A program made the position numbers and the translations under genes. The notes under the pieces are model-generated. The model had not been told where the DNA came from. It was given only the letters and a program-made list of their open reading frames with translations, and made no database searches. From Nitrospira sp. (GTDB lineage: Bacteria; Nitrospirota; Nitrospiria; Nitrospirales; Nitrospiraceae), in the NCBI GenBank assembly GCA_025935475.1, contig JAICVE010000096.1, positions 1-8,906 of the forward strand: 8,906 nt of DNA, given 5' to 3'. Positions 1 to 6,390 of the stretch are shown here, piece by piece (position 1 is the first letter of the stretch; every line of letters begins with the position of its first letter).

Positions 1-833
1 CCCTTTGCAATTGTTTCCCACCTGGTTTCCTTACCCGATGTCCGGCGCTCTTCGACTGTATAGGAGAAGAGGACGCAGGGCATCCCGCTGAAAGGAGCGC
101 GTAACAGCGCGTGTTCAGGTTGAGCCCGGCCGCTCACTTCCACCAAGCCAATTGCCAATGACCGAATAGCAGAAGTGGGGATGCTTTCAATCAGTCGCTT
201 CCGGTTGTTCAAGAAGAATCCGTACGCTGAAAGTCCTATGCCGGCGAGCACGCCTGTTGCCAAGAACATCCATGTGGTGTCCGGCGGCATGGCCCATTGG
301 CCAGGCAGGACACTTTTCCGTATGCCGGCCACCAAAATTAGCGCGGCAAAGAGCAGGGCTGCCGAGAAGAATAAGGTCCAGAACCATACGTGTTGAGTGC
401 AAGGTTGGTGGCGGGGTCGCCGGGCTTGTCCGGCTTCTCTCGTCAGTGACTGCAACGCCCTCTTCTCGGCTTGACGATAGAATTCTTCCTCATCAAAACG
501 GATCTGGGCGGCGCCGCCGCGCGCAGCGGCATTCAGTTGTGTGAGGCTCCCGTTCGGAAGCCACCATCCGCGACAGGCTCGGCAGGCGAGAAGCGCCGTT
601 GCGAGCACCGATTCCGGATCTAAGAGGCCGCCACATTTGGGGCAGGTCGTCCAGTGTACTGCGGCAACTCCGGCCCCAGGCCCGTGCGACGCCAGCGCTC
701 GATAGTTCTCCACGAACAAGTTGATTTCTCCCCCATCCAGCCAGATGCCGTGTTGGCCTGGACAGACATCGAGTTGCGGTCCTTCAAGTGTCGGTATTTC
801 GACGAGATCGTTCTGACAGTTCGGACAATGCAT
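1..833 (-). CDS. Zinc-ribbon (TFIIB-type) and GIDE-domain membrane protein, C-terminus cut by window edge
   Basis: This open frame of 277 codons runs off the left edge without a stop. An in-frame TGA lies two codons upstream of the chosen ATG, so 833 is the first possible ATG; no good ribosome binding site is seen. Residues 3-36 form a TFIIB-type zinc ribbon (C3, C6, C24, H28, followed by the family's GIWLDGGEI signature). Residues 64-95 form a second, weaker ribbon (C64, C67, C84, C87, then GWWLPNG). Two hydrophobic segments follow (about 149-171 and 187-208). The last visible part (about 218-277) resembles the start of a GIDE domain, the membrane-adjacent domain of the mitochondrial E3 ligase MUL1: it has the IRSLAIGLVEVSGRA stretch, then the APFSGMPC motif and an RRT...RWETIAKG segment. 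Known bacterial GIDE proteins are membrane proteins of unclear function. The ribbons may bind a partner or sense metal, but this is inference. No RING finger is visible. Confidence 0.85.
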   Translation of the reverse strand, partial: MHCPNCQNDLVEIPTLEGPQLDVCPGQHGIWLDGGEINLFVENYRALASHGPGAGVAAVHWTTCPKCGGLLDPESVLATALLACRACRGWWLPNGSLTQLNAAARGGAAQIRFDEEEFYRQAEKRALQSLTREAGQARRPRHQPCTQHVWFWTLFFSAALLFAALILVAGIRKSVLPGQWAMPPDTTWMFLATGVLAGIGLSAYGFFLNNRKRLIESIPTSAIRSLAIGLVEVSGRAQPEHALLRAPFSGMPCVLFSYTVEERRTSGKETRWETIAK

Positions 834-860
834 CGGTCATGAGAGGACAGGCCTTGTTGA

Positions 861-888
861 ACTGTAGCAAATGGGGGTGACTTGTAAA
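861..888 (-). promoter_or_regulatory. Candidate sigma70-type promoter for the zinc-ribbon/GIDE gene
   Basis: On the minus strand there is a TTTACA box (883-888, five of six matches to TTGACA), a 16-bp spacer and a TACAGT box (861-866, four of six matches to TATAAT). Transcription would begin near 855, about 20 bases before the ATG at 833. The placement is sensible in the divergent gap, but this is only a consensus match by eye. Confidence 0.3.
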
Positions 889-973
889 GAAGATGATTGG
901 AAATTGAAGCTGGCGGACAACGCATATCTGCAGGCCCTGTATGAGCTCATGGCATATCGCCGAAGATTGGTAA

Positions 974-1003
974 TTGCAATCGGCCTTTGGCTGCTCGTAT
1001 CAT
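974..1003 (+). promoter_or_regulatory. Candidate sigma70-type promoter for the TtuA-like gene, possibly giving a leaderless mRNA
   Basis: A TTGCAA box (974-979, four of six consensus matches) is followed by an 18-bp spacer and a TATCAT box (998-1003, five of six). Transcription would start at about 1009-1011, which coincides with the ATG at 1010. The absence of a Shine-Dalgarno sequence before this ATG agrees with a leaderless transcript. The match was made by eye and is not proven. Confidence 0.3.
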
Positions 1004-1009
1004 CGAGCC

Positions 1010-1948
1010 ATGAACTGCACAAAATGCAAGACCAAAGCGGTCATCAAGCTTCCACGGCACCATGCGGCCTTCTGTAAAAGTTGCTTCACGGGTTTCGTCC
1101 ATGACCAGGTGGCGCGGGCGATCAAGTCCGAAGCCATGTTCGGAAAGGACGATCGCATTGTCGTGGCAGTCTCTGGCGGAAAAGACAGTCTGGCACTGTG
1201 GGATGTCCTGCTCAAGCTCGGCTACAAGGCGGACGGGTTCTACGTGAACCTAGGGATCGGCGGCTATTCGGAACGCTCCTATAGGATGGTTCAACGGTTT
1301 GCCGAAATGGTGGCCGTTCCGGCCGGCGCGGTCCTCCACACCCACACGGTGGAGCAGGAAGAAGGCGCCGGCATCAAGGAACTCGCGCAACTGGTCCATC
1401 GTCCTACCTGCTCCACCTGTGGCACGATCAAACGCTATCAATTCAACCGCGCCGCGGTCGACCAGGACTATGATGTGATGGCCACGGGTCACAATCTCGA
1501 CGACGAAGCCGCCCGTTTGCTCGGCAATGTGCTGCATTGGCAGGAGGACTATCTGGAAAAACAAGGGCCCACCCTCCCCGCGTCGGTCGATGGATTCGCG
1601 AAGAAGGTCAAACCGCTCTACCGCCTCTCAGAACGGGAACTTGCCGCCTATTGCGTCCTGAATAAGATCGAGTACATCGTGGACGAATGTCCCATGGCCC
1701 AAGGCGCGCGCACGCTCCTATATAAGGAGGTGCTCAACCGCCTGGAAACCGAGTCGCCGGGCACCAAGCAGTACTTTTATTGGGGCTTTCTCGAAACGAG
1801 GCGCAAGCAGCGATCCTCTTCGGTCGCGATGACCGAAAAGGATCAAGCCATGCTCCATCCTTGCAGCACGTGCGGACAGCCGACCACCGCAGAGATCTGT
1901 TCGTACTGCAAATTGATGGCGCGCGCCAAGCGGGAAGTGCCGGGTTGA
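1010..1948 (+). CDS. TtuA/Ncs6-family tRNA 2-thiolation ATPase (312 aa)
   Basis: This is an ATP-pyrophosphatase (PP-loop) enzyme of the TtuA/Ncs6/TtcA superfamily. Members adenylate a tRNA base and replace oxygen with sulfur; Thermus TtuA makes 2-thioribothymidine at position 54 with an iron-sulfur cluster and the ubiquitin-like carrier TtuB. Visible parts in order are an N-terminal zinc finger (C3, C6, C22, C25, with H17/H18 between), the PP-loop SGGKDS at 55-60, a CSTC pair (C134, C137) followed by KRY, the TGHNLDDEA motif at 159-167, C227 in the ECP motif, and a C-terminal zinc finger (C285, C288, C297, C300). C134, C137 and C227 are the expected iron-sulfur ligands. The ATG at 1010 is preferred over an in-frame TTG at 974 because family members start directly at the MxCxxC finger; a 974 start would add 12 unrelated residues. 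It heads a six-gene plus-strand run. The exact tRNA position modified cannot be read from sequence. Confidence 0.9.
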   Translation: MNCTKCKTKAVIKLPRHHAAFCKSCFTGFVHDQVARAIKSEAMFGKDDRIVVAVSGGKDSLALWDVLLKLGYKADGFYVNLGIGGYSERSYRMVQRFAEMVAVPAGAVLHTHTVEQEEGAGIKELAQLVHRPTCSTCGTIKRYQFNRAAVDQDYDVMATGHNLDDEAARLLGNVLHWQEDYLEKQGPTLPASVDGFAKKVKPLYRLSERELAAYCVLNKIEYIVDECPMAQGARTLLYKEVLNRLETESPGTKQYFYWGFLETRRKQRSSSVAMTEKDQAMLHPCSTCGQPTTAEICSYCKLMARAKREVPG

Positions 1949-1980
1949 TCTCATTAAAATCGGCATTACCTTTCTAACTC

Positions 1981-3033
1981 ATGGCGACTACCCCACGCGA
2001 TTTCTACCAGGTCCTTGGTCTTCCTCGCACGGCCTCGGCCGACGACATCAAGAAGGCCTATCGGCGGTTGGCCCGTCAATACCACCCTGATCTCCACTCC
2101 GGGTCAAAGAAGGCCGAGATGGAGAAAAAGTTCAAGGAACTGAACGAAGCCCACGAAATCCTCTCCGATCCGGATAAACGCAAAAAGTACGATCAGTACG
2201 GAGCCCAATGGGAGCAGGCCGAAGCCTTTGAAAAGGCGCGCCAGCAGGCCGGCGCGGGTGCGCAAGGATTCCGCTGGGAACAGGCCGGACCTGGCAGTGG
2301 AGGAGCGAATTTTAACAGCGAAGCCTTCTCGGACATCTTTGAAAATCTGTTCCGCGGCAGTGGTCGGACCGGTGGAACACGCGGGTCCTCGATGCCCGGT
2401 GAGGATTTGGAGGCCGAAGTCGAGCTGACGTTACGGGAAGTGCTGACCGGCGTCACCAAACGGATCAACTTGCGGGAACCGGTCCCCTGTCCGACCTGCC
2501 ACGGTAGCGGCACCGTGCGCGGGCGTACCTGCCCGACCTGCTTTGGCTCAGGCTCCGCCACTGAATTAAAAACCATCGAGGTCAAAATCCCGGCCGGCGT
2601 CCAGGAAGGCACACGCGTCCGCGTTGGAGGCAAGGGCCAGCCTGGGTCGAACGGGGGAAAGCGCGGCGACCTCTACCTATACGTCAGGATCAAGGCGGAT
2701 CCCATTTTCCGCCGCGAAGGCAGCGATATCCATGTGACCCTGCCCGTCTATCCCTGGGAAGCAGTCCTCGGCGCAGAGGTCATGGCCCCGACGCTGACCG
2801 AACCGGTCAAGGTAAAAGTCCCGTCCGGCAGTAAGGCGGACAGTAAGCTTCGGCTCAAAGACAAGGGCCTGCCGTCGGCCGGCGGTGGGCATGGCGATCT
2901 CTTTTTGCATCTGCAGATTATGGTTCCGCCTACTGTCACGGAAGAAGAGCGGGCTCTCTACCAGCGGTTAGCGAAGGGGACGCACCCCGATCCACGCGCT
3001 GAGCTGCTGAGGCAAACGCGAATGACCGCATGA
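1981..3033 (+). CDS. DnaJ-like (Hsp40) cochaperone with a single zinc centre (350 aa)
   Basis: Hsp40 proteins deliver unfolded clients to DnaK and stimulate its ATPase through the J domain. Here the J domain spans about 6-74 with the essential HPD at 35-37. A Gly/Phe-rich stretch follows (about 91-140). The C-terminal substrate-binding beta domains run from about 141 to 318, with a second-barrel region containing GKGQP and KGLPS motifs. Inserted in the first barrel are only two CxxCxGxG motifs (C170/C173 and C184/C187), where classical type I DnaJ has four. The protein is therefore intermediate between DnaJ (about 375 aa, two zinc centres) and CbpA (no zinc). It is not the usual dnaK-linked dnaJ: no grpE or dnaK lies nearby. 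The ATG follows the thiolase stop by 32 bases with no clear ribosome binding site, and its stop overlaps the next start. Function as a cochaperone is secure at family level; the client is unknown. Confidence 0.9.
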   Translation: MATTPRDFYQVLGLPRTASADDIKKAYRRLARQYHPDLHSGSKKAEMEKKFKELNEAHEILSDPDKRKKYDQYGAQWEQAEAFEKARQQAGAGAQGFRWEQAGPGSGGANFNSEAFSDIFENLFRGSGRTGGTRGSSMPGEDLEAEVELTLREVLTGVTKRINLREPVPCPTCHGSGTVRGRTCPTCFGSGSATELKTIEVKIPAGVQEGTRVRVGGKGQPGSNGGKRGDLYLYVRIKADPIFRREGSDIHVTLPVYPWEAVLGAEVMAPTLTEPVKVKVPSGSKADSKLRLKDKGLPSAGGGHGDLFLHLQIMVPPTVTEEERALYQRLAKGTHPDPRAELLRQTRMTA

Positions 3034-3665
3034 CCCCGACCGAGTATGGGGTGCTGGCCTTCAGCTCCCTTTTCGTCATCGTCGATCCCCTCGCGACCGT
3101 TCCGGCGTTCCTTGCCATGACCACCCGTTACACGCTCGCGCAACGATTGCGCATGGCGCGCGTCGCGTGTCTTGTCGCCGTGATGATTTTGGGCGGCTTC
3201 GCGCTTACGGGGCAGTGGCTGTTATCACTTCTGGGGATTTCGCTCGCCGCCATCCAGGTCGCCGGCGCGCTCGTGCTGTTGCTCGTGGCCTTGGATATGC
3301 TGCGGGCTCAACGTTCGGCGGTACAGGAAACAGCGGAGGAGACGGCGGAAGGCGCCGCCAAGGACGACGTTGCGATCACCCCCCTCGCGGTGCCCATGCT
3401 CGCAGGACCCGCCGCGATCTCCACGATCATTCTGCTGGACGCGCAGGCAGCGTCATGGCTTCATCGAGGTATCTTGTTAGCTTGCGTTGGCCTGGTCGGT
3501 CTGGCAAGCTACGGCATCCTGGCTCTGGGTGCATCCGGAGCCAAGTGGATGAGCCCCCTGGCGGAAAAAATCATCACACGCCTCATGGGCTTGCTGCTCG
3601 CCGCCTTGGCCGTTCAGTTCCTGTTCAACGGGCTGAAGGGAGACGGCGGTTTGTTTATGCGATAA
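3030..3665 (+). CDS. MarC-family integral membrane protein (211 aa)
   Basis: MarC (UPF0056) proteins are inner-membrane proteins of about 200 residues with roughly six membrane segments. Their substrate is unsettled; despite the name, E. coli marC is not established as a drug-resistance gene. Hydrophobic segments are visible at about 6-28, 44-62, 67-92, 118-138, 147-168 and 181-200. The family signatures are present: FVIVDPLATVPAFLAMT near the N-terminus (14-31) and ITPLAVPMLAGPAAIST at 116-132. An acidic, Ala/Glu-rich loop (about 93-113) joins the two halves. The start ATG overlaps the DnaJ-like stop in an ATGA, which suggests translational coupling, and starting later would remove the first membrane segment. 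The length is normal for the family and no defect is seen. Confidence 0.9.
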   Translation: MTPTEYGVLAFSSLFVIVDPLATVPAFLAMTTRYTLAQRLRMARVACLVAVMILGGFALTGQWLLSLLGISLAAIQVAGALVLLLVALDMLRAQRSAVQETAEETAEGAAKDDVAITPLAVPMLAGPAAISTIILLDAQAASWLHRGILLACVGLVGLASYGILALGASGAKWMSPLAEKIITRLMGLLLAALAVQFLFNGLKGDGGLFMR

Positions 3666-3666
3666 T
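3658..3666 (+). promoter_or_regulatory. Possible extended -10 promoter element before the Spy-like gene
   Basis: The sequence TGCGATAAT at the end of the MarC gene resembles an extended -10 element (TGnTATAAT), and there is no recognisable -35 box upstream. If used, it would start a transcript near 3673 with a leader of about 40 bases, giving the Spy-like gene its own expression. The evidence is weak. Confidence 0.18.
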
Positions 3667-3698
3667 GTTGTGTCTACTTCTGTCCAGGACGTCAACAC

Positions 3699-3705
3699 AA
3701 GGAGG
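3699..3705 (+). promoter_or_regulatory. Strong ribosome binding site fixing the Spy-like start
   Basis: A full AAGGAGG lies six bases before the ATG at 3712. It decides in favour of that ATG over the in-frame GTG at 3670, which would put 14 polar residues in front of the signal peptide. It is the strongest such site in the plus-strand run. Confidence 0.85.
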
Positions 3706-3711
3706 TTTGGC

Positions 3712-4350
3712 ATGAAGAAGGGAATGCAAGGAGTTTCGGCGCTCGTCATGGCTGGAGCATTTACGTTGGCCATGGGAGCCGCCGGTGTGTCGGCGAACGA
3801 GCCGGGCTACGGCCAGGGGGGTGGAAAAGATGGCTACGGAGGCGGCGGCCACGGGATGAGGGGAAGCCATGGCATGGGCATGATGCACAGCAGCGCGGGC
3901 CACCTCATCCGGCATCTGCTCAAGCATGAAAAAGACATCGGCCTCACGGCCGATCAGGTCACGAAGCTCAAGGACATCCAGTTGAACCTCGATAAGACCC
4001 GCATCAAATCGGAAGCGGACATCCAGGTGGCAGAACGTGAGCTCAAAGCGCTGACCGACGATGAGAAGTCCGATCTCAAGGCGATCGAATCGAAGTTGCG
4101 ACAGAGCGAAGACATGCAGGTGGCCTTACGCATGACCTCTATCAAGACACGCCGCGACGTGCTGGCACTGTTGACGCCAGACCAACGCGCCAAGGAAAAG
4201 GCTGAGCACGAAAAGATGATGCAGCAACACACAGAGGGCGACAAAGGCCACGGCAAGGGCATGACGAATCCGCATGGAACCATGCAAGGCAATCCGCATA
4301 TGGGCGGCGGTGCCGCACCTATGCCTCCGTCAGACATGAAGGCGCAGTAA
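3712..4350 (+). CDS. Spy/CpxP-like periplasmic LTxxQ protein with His/Met-rich ends (212 aa)
   Basis: A signal peptide (KK start, hydrophobic 8-26, likely cleavage after VSA at 28) sends this protein to the periplasm. The mature N-terminus (29-60) is Gly/His/Met-rich. A helical core follows with the two LTxxQ signatures of the Spy/CpxP family, LTADQ at 78-82 and LTPDQ at 154-158, separated by charged amphipathic helices. The tail (about 165-212) is again rich in His and Met (HEKMMQQH, then repeated PH and GM pairs). Family members are small chaperones or stress sensors of the envelope, such as E. coli Spy, and some relatives bind metals. Metal binding here is inferred from the His/Met content alone. 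It lies 46 bases after the MarC gene and 26 bases before a second secreted protein. A general Spy-like role is likely; the stress it answers to is unknown. Confidence 0.85.
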   Translation: MKKGMQGVSALVMAGAFTLAMGAAGVSANEPGYGQGGGKDGYGGGGHGMRGSHGMGMMHSSAGHLIRHLLKHEKDIGLTADQVTKLKDIQLNLDKTRIKSEADIQVAERELKALTDDEKSDLKAIESKLRQSEDMQVALRMTSIKTRRDVLALLTPDQRAKEKAEHEKMMQQHTEGDKGHGKGMTNPHGTMQGNPHMGGGAAPMPPSDMKAQ

Positions 4351-4364
4351 CGCGCTTCGACCGA

Positions 4365-4370
4365 AAGGAG
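4365..4370 (+). promoter_or_regulatory. Ribosome binding site of the PepSY gene
   Basis: AAGGAG stands six bases before the ATG at 4377, in the 26-bp gap after the Spy-like stop. It supports that start and separate, efficient initiation for the small secreted protein. Confidence 0.8.
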
Positions 4371-4376
4371 ATCCTT

Positions 4377-4709
4377 ATGCGCGCACATACATTGACAGGT
4401 CTGCTGGCGTTTAGCCTGCTCGTCGGCTCGAGCACGGTTGCCTGGAGCGACGACAAGGAAGGCCACATCGCCGATCTGGTGAAGGATGCGAAGGTCACGG
4501 CCGAGCAGGCGATCAAGACCGCCATGGACAAGGTCCCGGGAACCGTCGTAGAAGCCGAACTTGAAAAGAAACACGGCAAGACGGTCTGGGAGGTCGAGAT
4601 CCTTGGCGCCGACGGCAAAGTCACCGAAGTTCATATCGACGCGGCGAATGGGACGGTCATCGACACGGAAGTGAAGAAGGAAAAGCACGAAGACAAAAAG
4701 AAGAAGTAA
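4377..4709 (+). CDS. Small secreted PepSY-domain protein (110 aa)
   Basis: The protein begins with a signal peptide (hydrophobic 6-22, probable cleavage after WS at 24). Residues of about 40-98 form one PepSY domain: an N-terminal helix beginning VTAEQAIKTAM, then strands around VVEAELEKK, TVWEVEIL and KVTEVHIDAANGTVI, the last being the typical closing pattern. PepSY domains occur as inhibitors or propeptide-like modules of proteases and as small periplasmic proteins of unknown role. A lysine-rich, highly charged tail (99-110) ends the protein and is not part of the domain. It lies directly behind the Spy-like gene and only seven bases before ilvD, so co-transcription is likely. A shared envelope-stress role with the Spy-like protein is inferred from position. 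Confidence 0.85.
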   Translation: MRAHTLTGLLAFSLLVGSSTVAWSDDKEGHIADLVKDAKVTAEQAIKTAMDKVPGTVVEAELEKKHGKTVWEVEILGADGKVTEVHIDAANGTVIDTEVKKEKHEDKKKK

Positions 4710-4716
4710 GGATGTC

Positions 4717-6390
4717 ATGCCAAAGGACCTAAAGCTCAAGAGTCACGATCTGCTCGTCGGTCCTGGACGTGCGCCCGCCCGGGCCATGCTCAAGGCCGTG
4801 GGCTTTACCGATGAAGATCTCTCGCGTCCTTTCATCGGCGTCGCCAACACCTGGATCGAGGTCATGCCCTGCAATTTTCACCTGCGCCGCTTGTCGGAGC
4901 GGGTGAAAGCCGGCATCCGGGCAGCAGGCGGCACGCCCATCGAGTACAACACCATCGCCGTCTCGGACGGCATTTCGATGGGCACGGAAGGCATGAAGGC
5001 CTCGCTGATCAGCCGCGAAGTGATCGCCGATTCGATCGAACTGGTGGCGCGGGGGCACCTCTTCGACGGCGTCGTGGCGCTGTCCGGCTGCGACAAGACC
5101 ATTCCGGGAACAGTCATGGCGCTTGCGCGCTTGAATGTGCCGTCGCTGATGCTGTACGGCGGGTCGATCATGCCGGGACAGTTTCAGGGCCATGACGTGA
5201 CGATCCAGGACGTCTTCGAAGCTGTGGGCAAGCACGCGTCCGGCAAGATGACCAATGCAGAACTGAAGGATCTGGAAGACCATGCCTGTCCCGGACCCGG
5301 CGCCTGCGGCGGCCAGTTCACGGCGAATACGATGGCGATCGCGTTCGAATTCCTTGGCATGTCGCCGATGGGACGCAATGGTGTGCCAGCCATGGATACG
5401 CGCAAAGACGACGTCGCATTCGAATGCGGCAAGATGGTCATGGATTTGCTGAACAAGGATCTCCGCCCCCGGCAAATCATCACGCGCAAATCATTGGAGA
5501 ATGCGATTGCGGCCGTCGCGACGACTGGCGGCTCAACCAACGCCGTGCTCCACCTACTCGCCATCGCCAACGAAGCCGGCATCAAGCTGAGCATTGAGGA
5601 TTTCGACAGGATCAACCGCAAGGTTCCCCTCCTGGCCGATTTGAAACCAGGCGGCCGCTTTGCCGCCGCGGATCTCTATGCGGCGGGCGGCACGACGCTA
5701 GTCGCCAAACGCTTGGTCGATGCCGGCCTCCTCCATGCGAATCAACCGACTGTGACAGGACGAACGATCGGCGAAGAGGCGAAAGAAGCGGTGGAGACCA
5801 GCGGGCAGCAAGTCTTGCGGCCGCTCACACACCCGATCAAAACGACGGGCGGTTTGGTGATTCTCAAAGGCAACCTCGCGCCGGATGGCTGCGTCGTCAA
5901 AGTCGCGGGTCATTCGATGATGCAGTTCCGCGGACCGGCCAAGGTCTATGACCGTGAAGAGGACGCGTTCGTGGCCGTGAAGGCCGGACAGATCAAGGCC
6001 GGCGAGGTCGTCGTGATCCGGTTCGAAGGGCCGTCCGGCGGTCCGGGCATGCGGGAGATGTTGGGCGTGACCGCCGCCATCGTCGGAGCAGGATTGGGCG
6101 ACTCAGTCGCGCTGCTGACCGACGGGCGATTCTCGGGCGCCACGCATGGCCTCATGGCCGGCCATGTCGCCCCCGAAGCTGTCAGAGGCGGGCCGATCGG
6201 CGCCGTGAAGAATGGCGATATCATCGTGTTCGACATCCCCAAACGGCAATTGAACGTGGAACTGTCTGCCAGAGAGATCAAGGCGCGGCTGAAGAAGGTA
6301 AAATTGCCGGCGCCTCGCTACACCTCCGGTGTGATGGCGAAGTACGCCCGGCACGTATCCTCGGCCTCCGAAGGCGCGGTCACCAGCTAA
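4717..6390 (+). CDS. ilvD: Dihydroxy-acid dehydratase (557 aa)
   Basis: IlvD removes water from 2,3-dihydroxy-isovalerate and 2,3-dihydroxy-3-methylvalerate to give the 2-keto acid precursors of valine, leucine and isoleucine, in the cytoplasm. The conserved order is complete: VANTWIEVMPCN (C52), NTIAVSDGISMGTEGM (79-93, D84 a metal ligand), SGCDKTIPG (C125 and K126, the lysine carbamylated in characterised enzymes), CPGPGACGGQFTANTM (C197), GGSTNAVLHL (271-280), GPSGGPGMREM (E447), GRFSGATHG (S473, the proposed catalytic base) and the C-terminal YTSGVMAKYARHVSSAS. C52, C125 and C197 are the expected cluster ligands, and the length of 557 aa suits the shorter forms that often carry a [2Fe-2S] cluster. 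AAGGA ends four bases before the ATG. The gene follows the PepSY gene by seven bases, and its TAA overlaps the stop of the convergent methyltransferase. No other ilv gene is in the window. Confidence 0.97.
   Translation: MPKDLKLKSHDLLVGPGRAPARAMLKAVGFTDEDLSRPFIGVANTWIEVMPCNFHLRRLSERVKAGIRAAGGTPIEYNTIAVSDGISMGTEGMKASLISREVIADSIELVARGHLFDGVVALSGCDKTIPGTVMALARLNVPSLMLYGGSIMPGQFQGHDVTIQDVFEAVGKHASGKMTNAELKDLEDHACPGPGACGGQFTANTMAIAFEFLGMSPMGRNGVPAMDTRKDDVAFECGKMVMDLLNKDLRPRQIITRKSLENAIAAVATTGGSTNAVLHLLAIANEAGIKLSIEDFDRINRKVPLLADLKPGGRFAAADLYAAGGTTLVAKRLVDAGLLHANQPTVTGRTIGEEAKEAVETSGQQVLRPLTHPIKTTGGLVILKGNLAPDGCVVKVAGHSMMQFRGPAKVYDREEDAFVAVKAGQIKAGEVVVIRFEGPSGGPGMREMLGVTAAIVGAGLGDSVALLTDGRFSGATHGLMAGHVAPEAVRGGPIGAVKNGDIIVFDIPKRQLNVELSAREIKARLKKVKLPAPRYTSGVMAKYARHVSSASEGAVTS

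Noticed and set aside
974..1009. Upstream TTG start for the TtuA-like gene
   Set aside because: It adds 12 residues before the conserved MxCxxC finger, has no ribosome binding site, and coincides with the candidate -35 box.
871..1077. Possible small gene of 68 codons in the divergent gap
   Set aside because: Half of it overlaps the start of the thiolase gene in another frame, it has no ribosome binding site, and the region is better read as divergent promoters.
2193..2633. Minus-strand open frame of 146 codons opposite the DnaJ-like gene
   Set aside because: It is antisense to the G/F region and zinc motifs of a clear Hsp40 gene, with a Pro/Arg/Ser-rich shadow translation.
3670..3711. Upstream GTG start for the Spy-like gene
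   Set aside because: The AAGGAGG at 3699-3705 lies inside this extension and serves the ATG at 3712; the extension would also precede the signal peptide.
3167..3715. Plus-strand open frame of 182 codons overlapping the MarC gene in another frame
   Set aside because: MarC signatures and membrane segments in the main frame are clear; the alternative is Arg/Gly-rich with no recognisable domain.
3954..4739. Minus-strand open frame of 261 codons opposite the Spy-like and PepSY genes
   Set aside because: It is antisense to two well-supported secreted proteins that have good ribosome binding sites; its own translation shows no domain and only low-complexity hydrophobic and Ser/Arg-rich stretches.
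4729..5475. Minus-strand open frame of 248 codons inside ilvD
   Set aside because: It mirrors a highly conserved enzyme gene; the His/Arg/Asp-rich translation is typical of antisense reading of GC-rich coding DNA.
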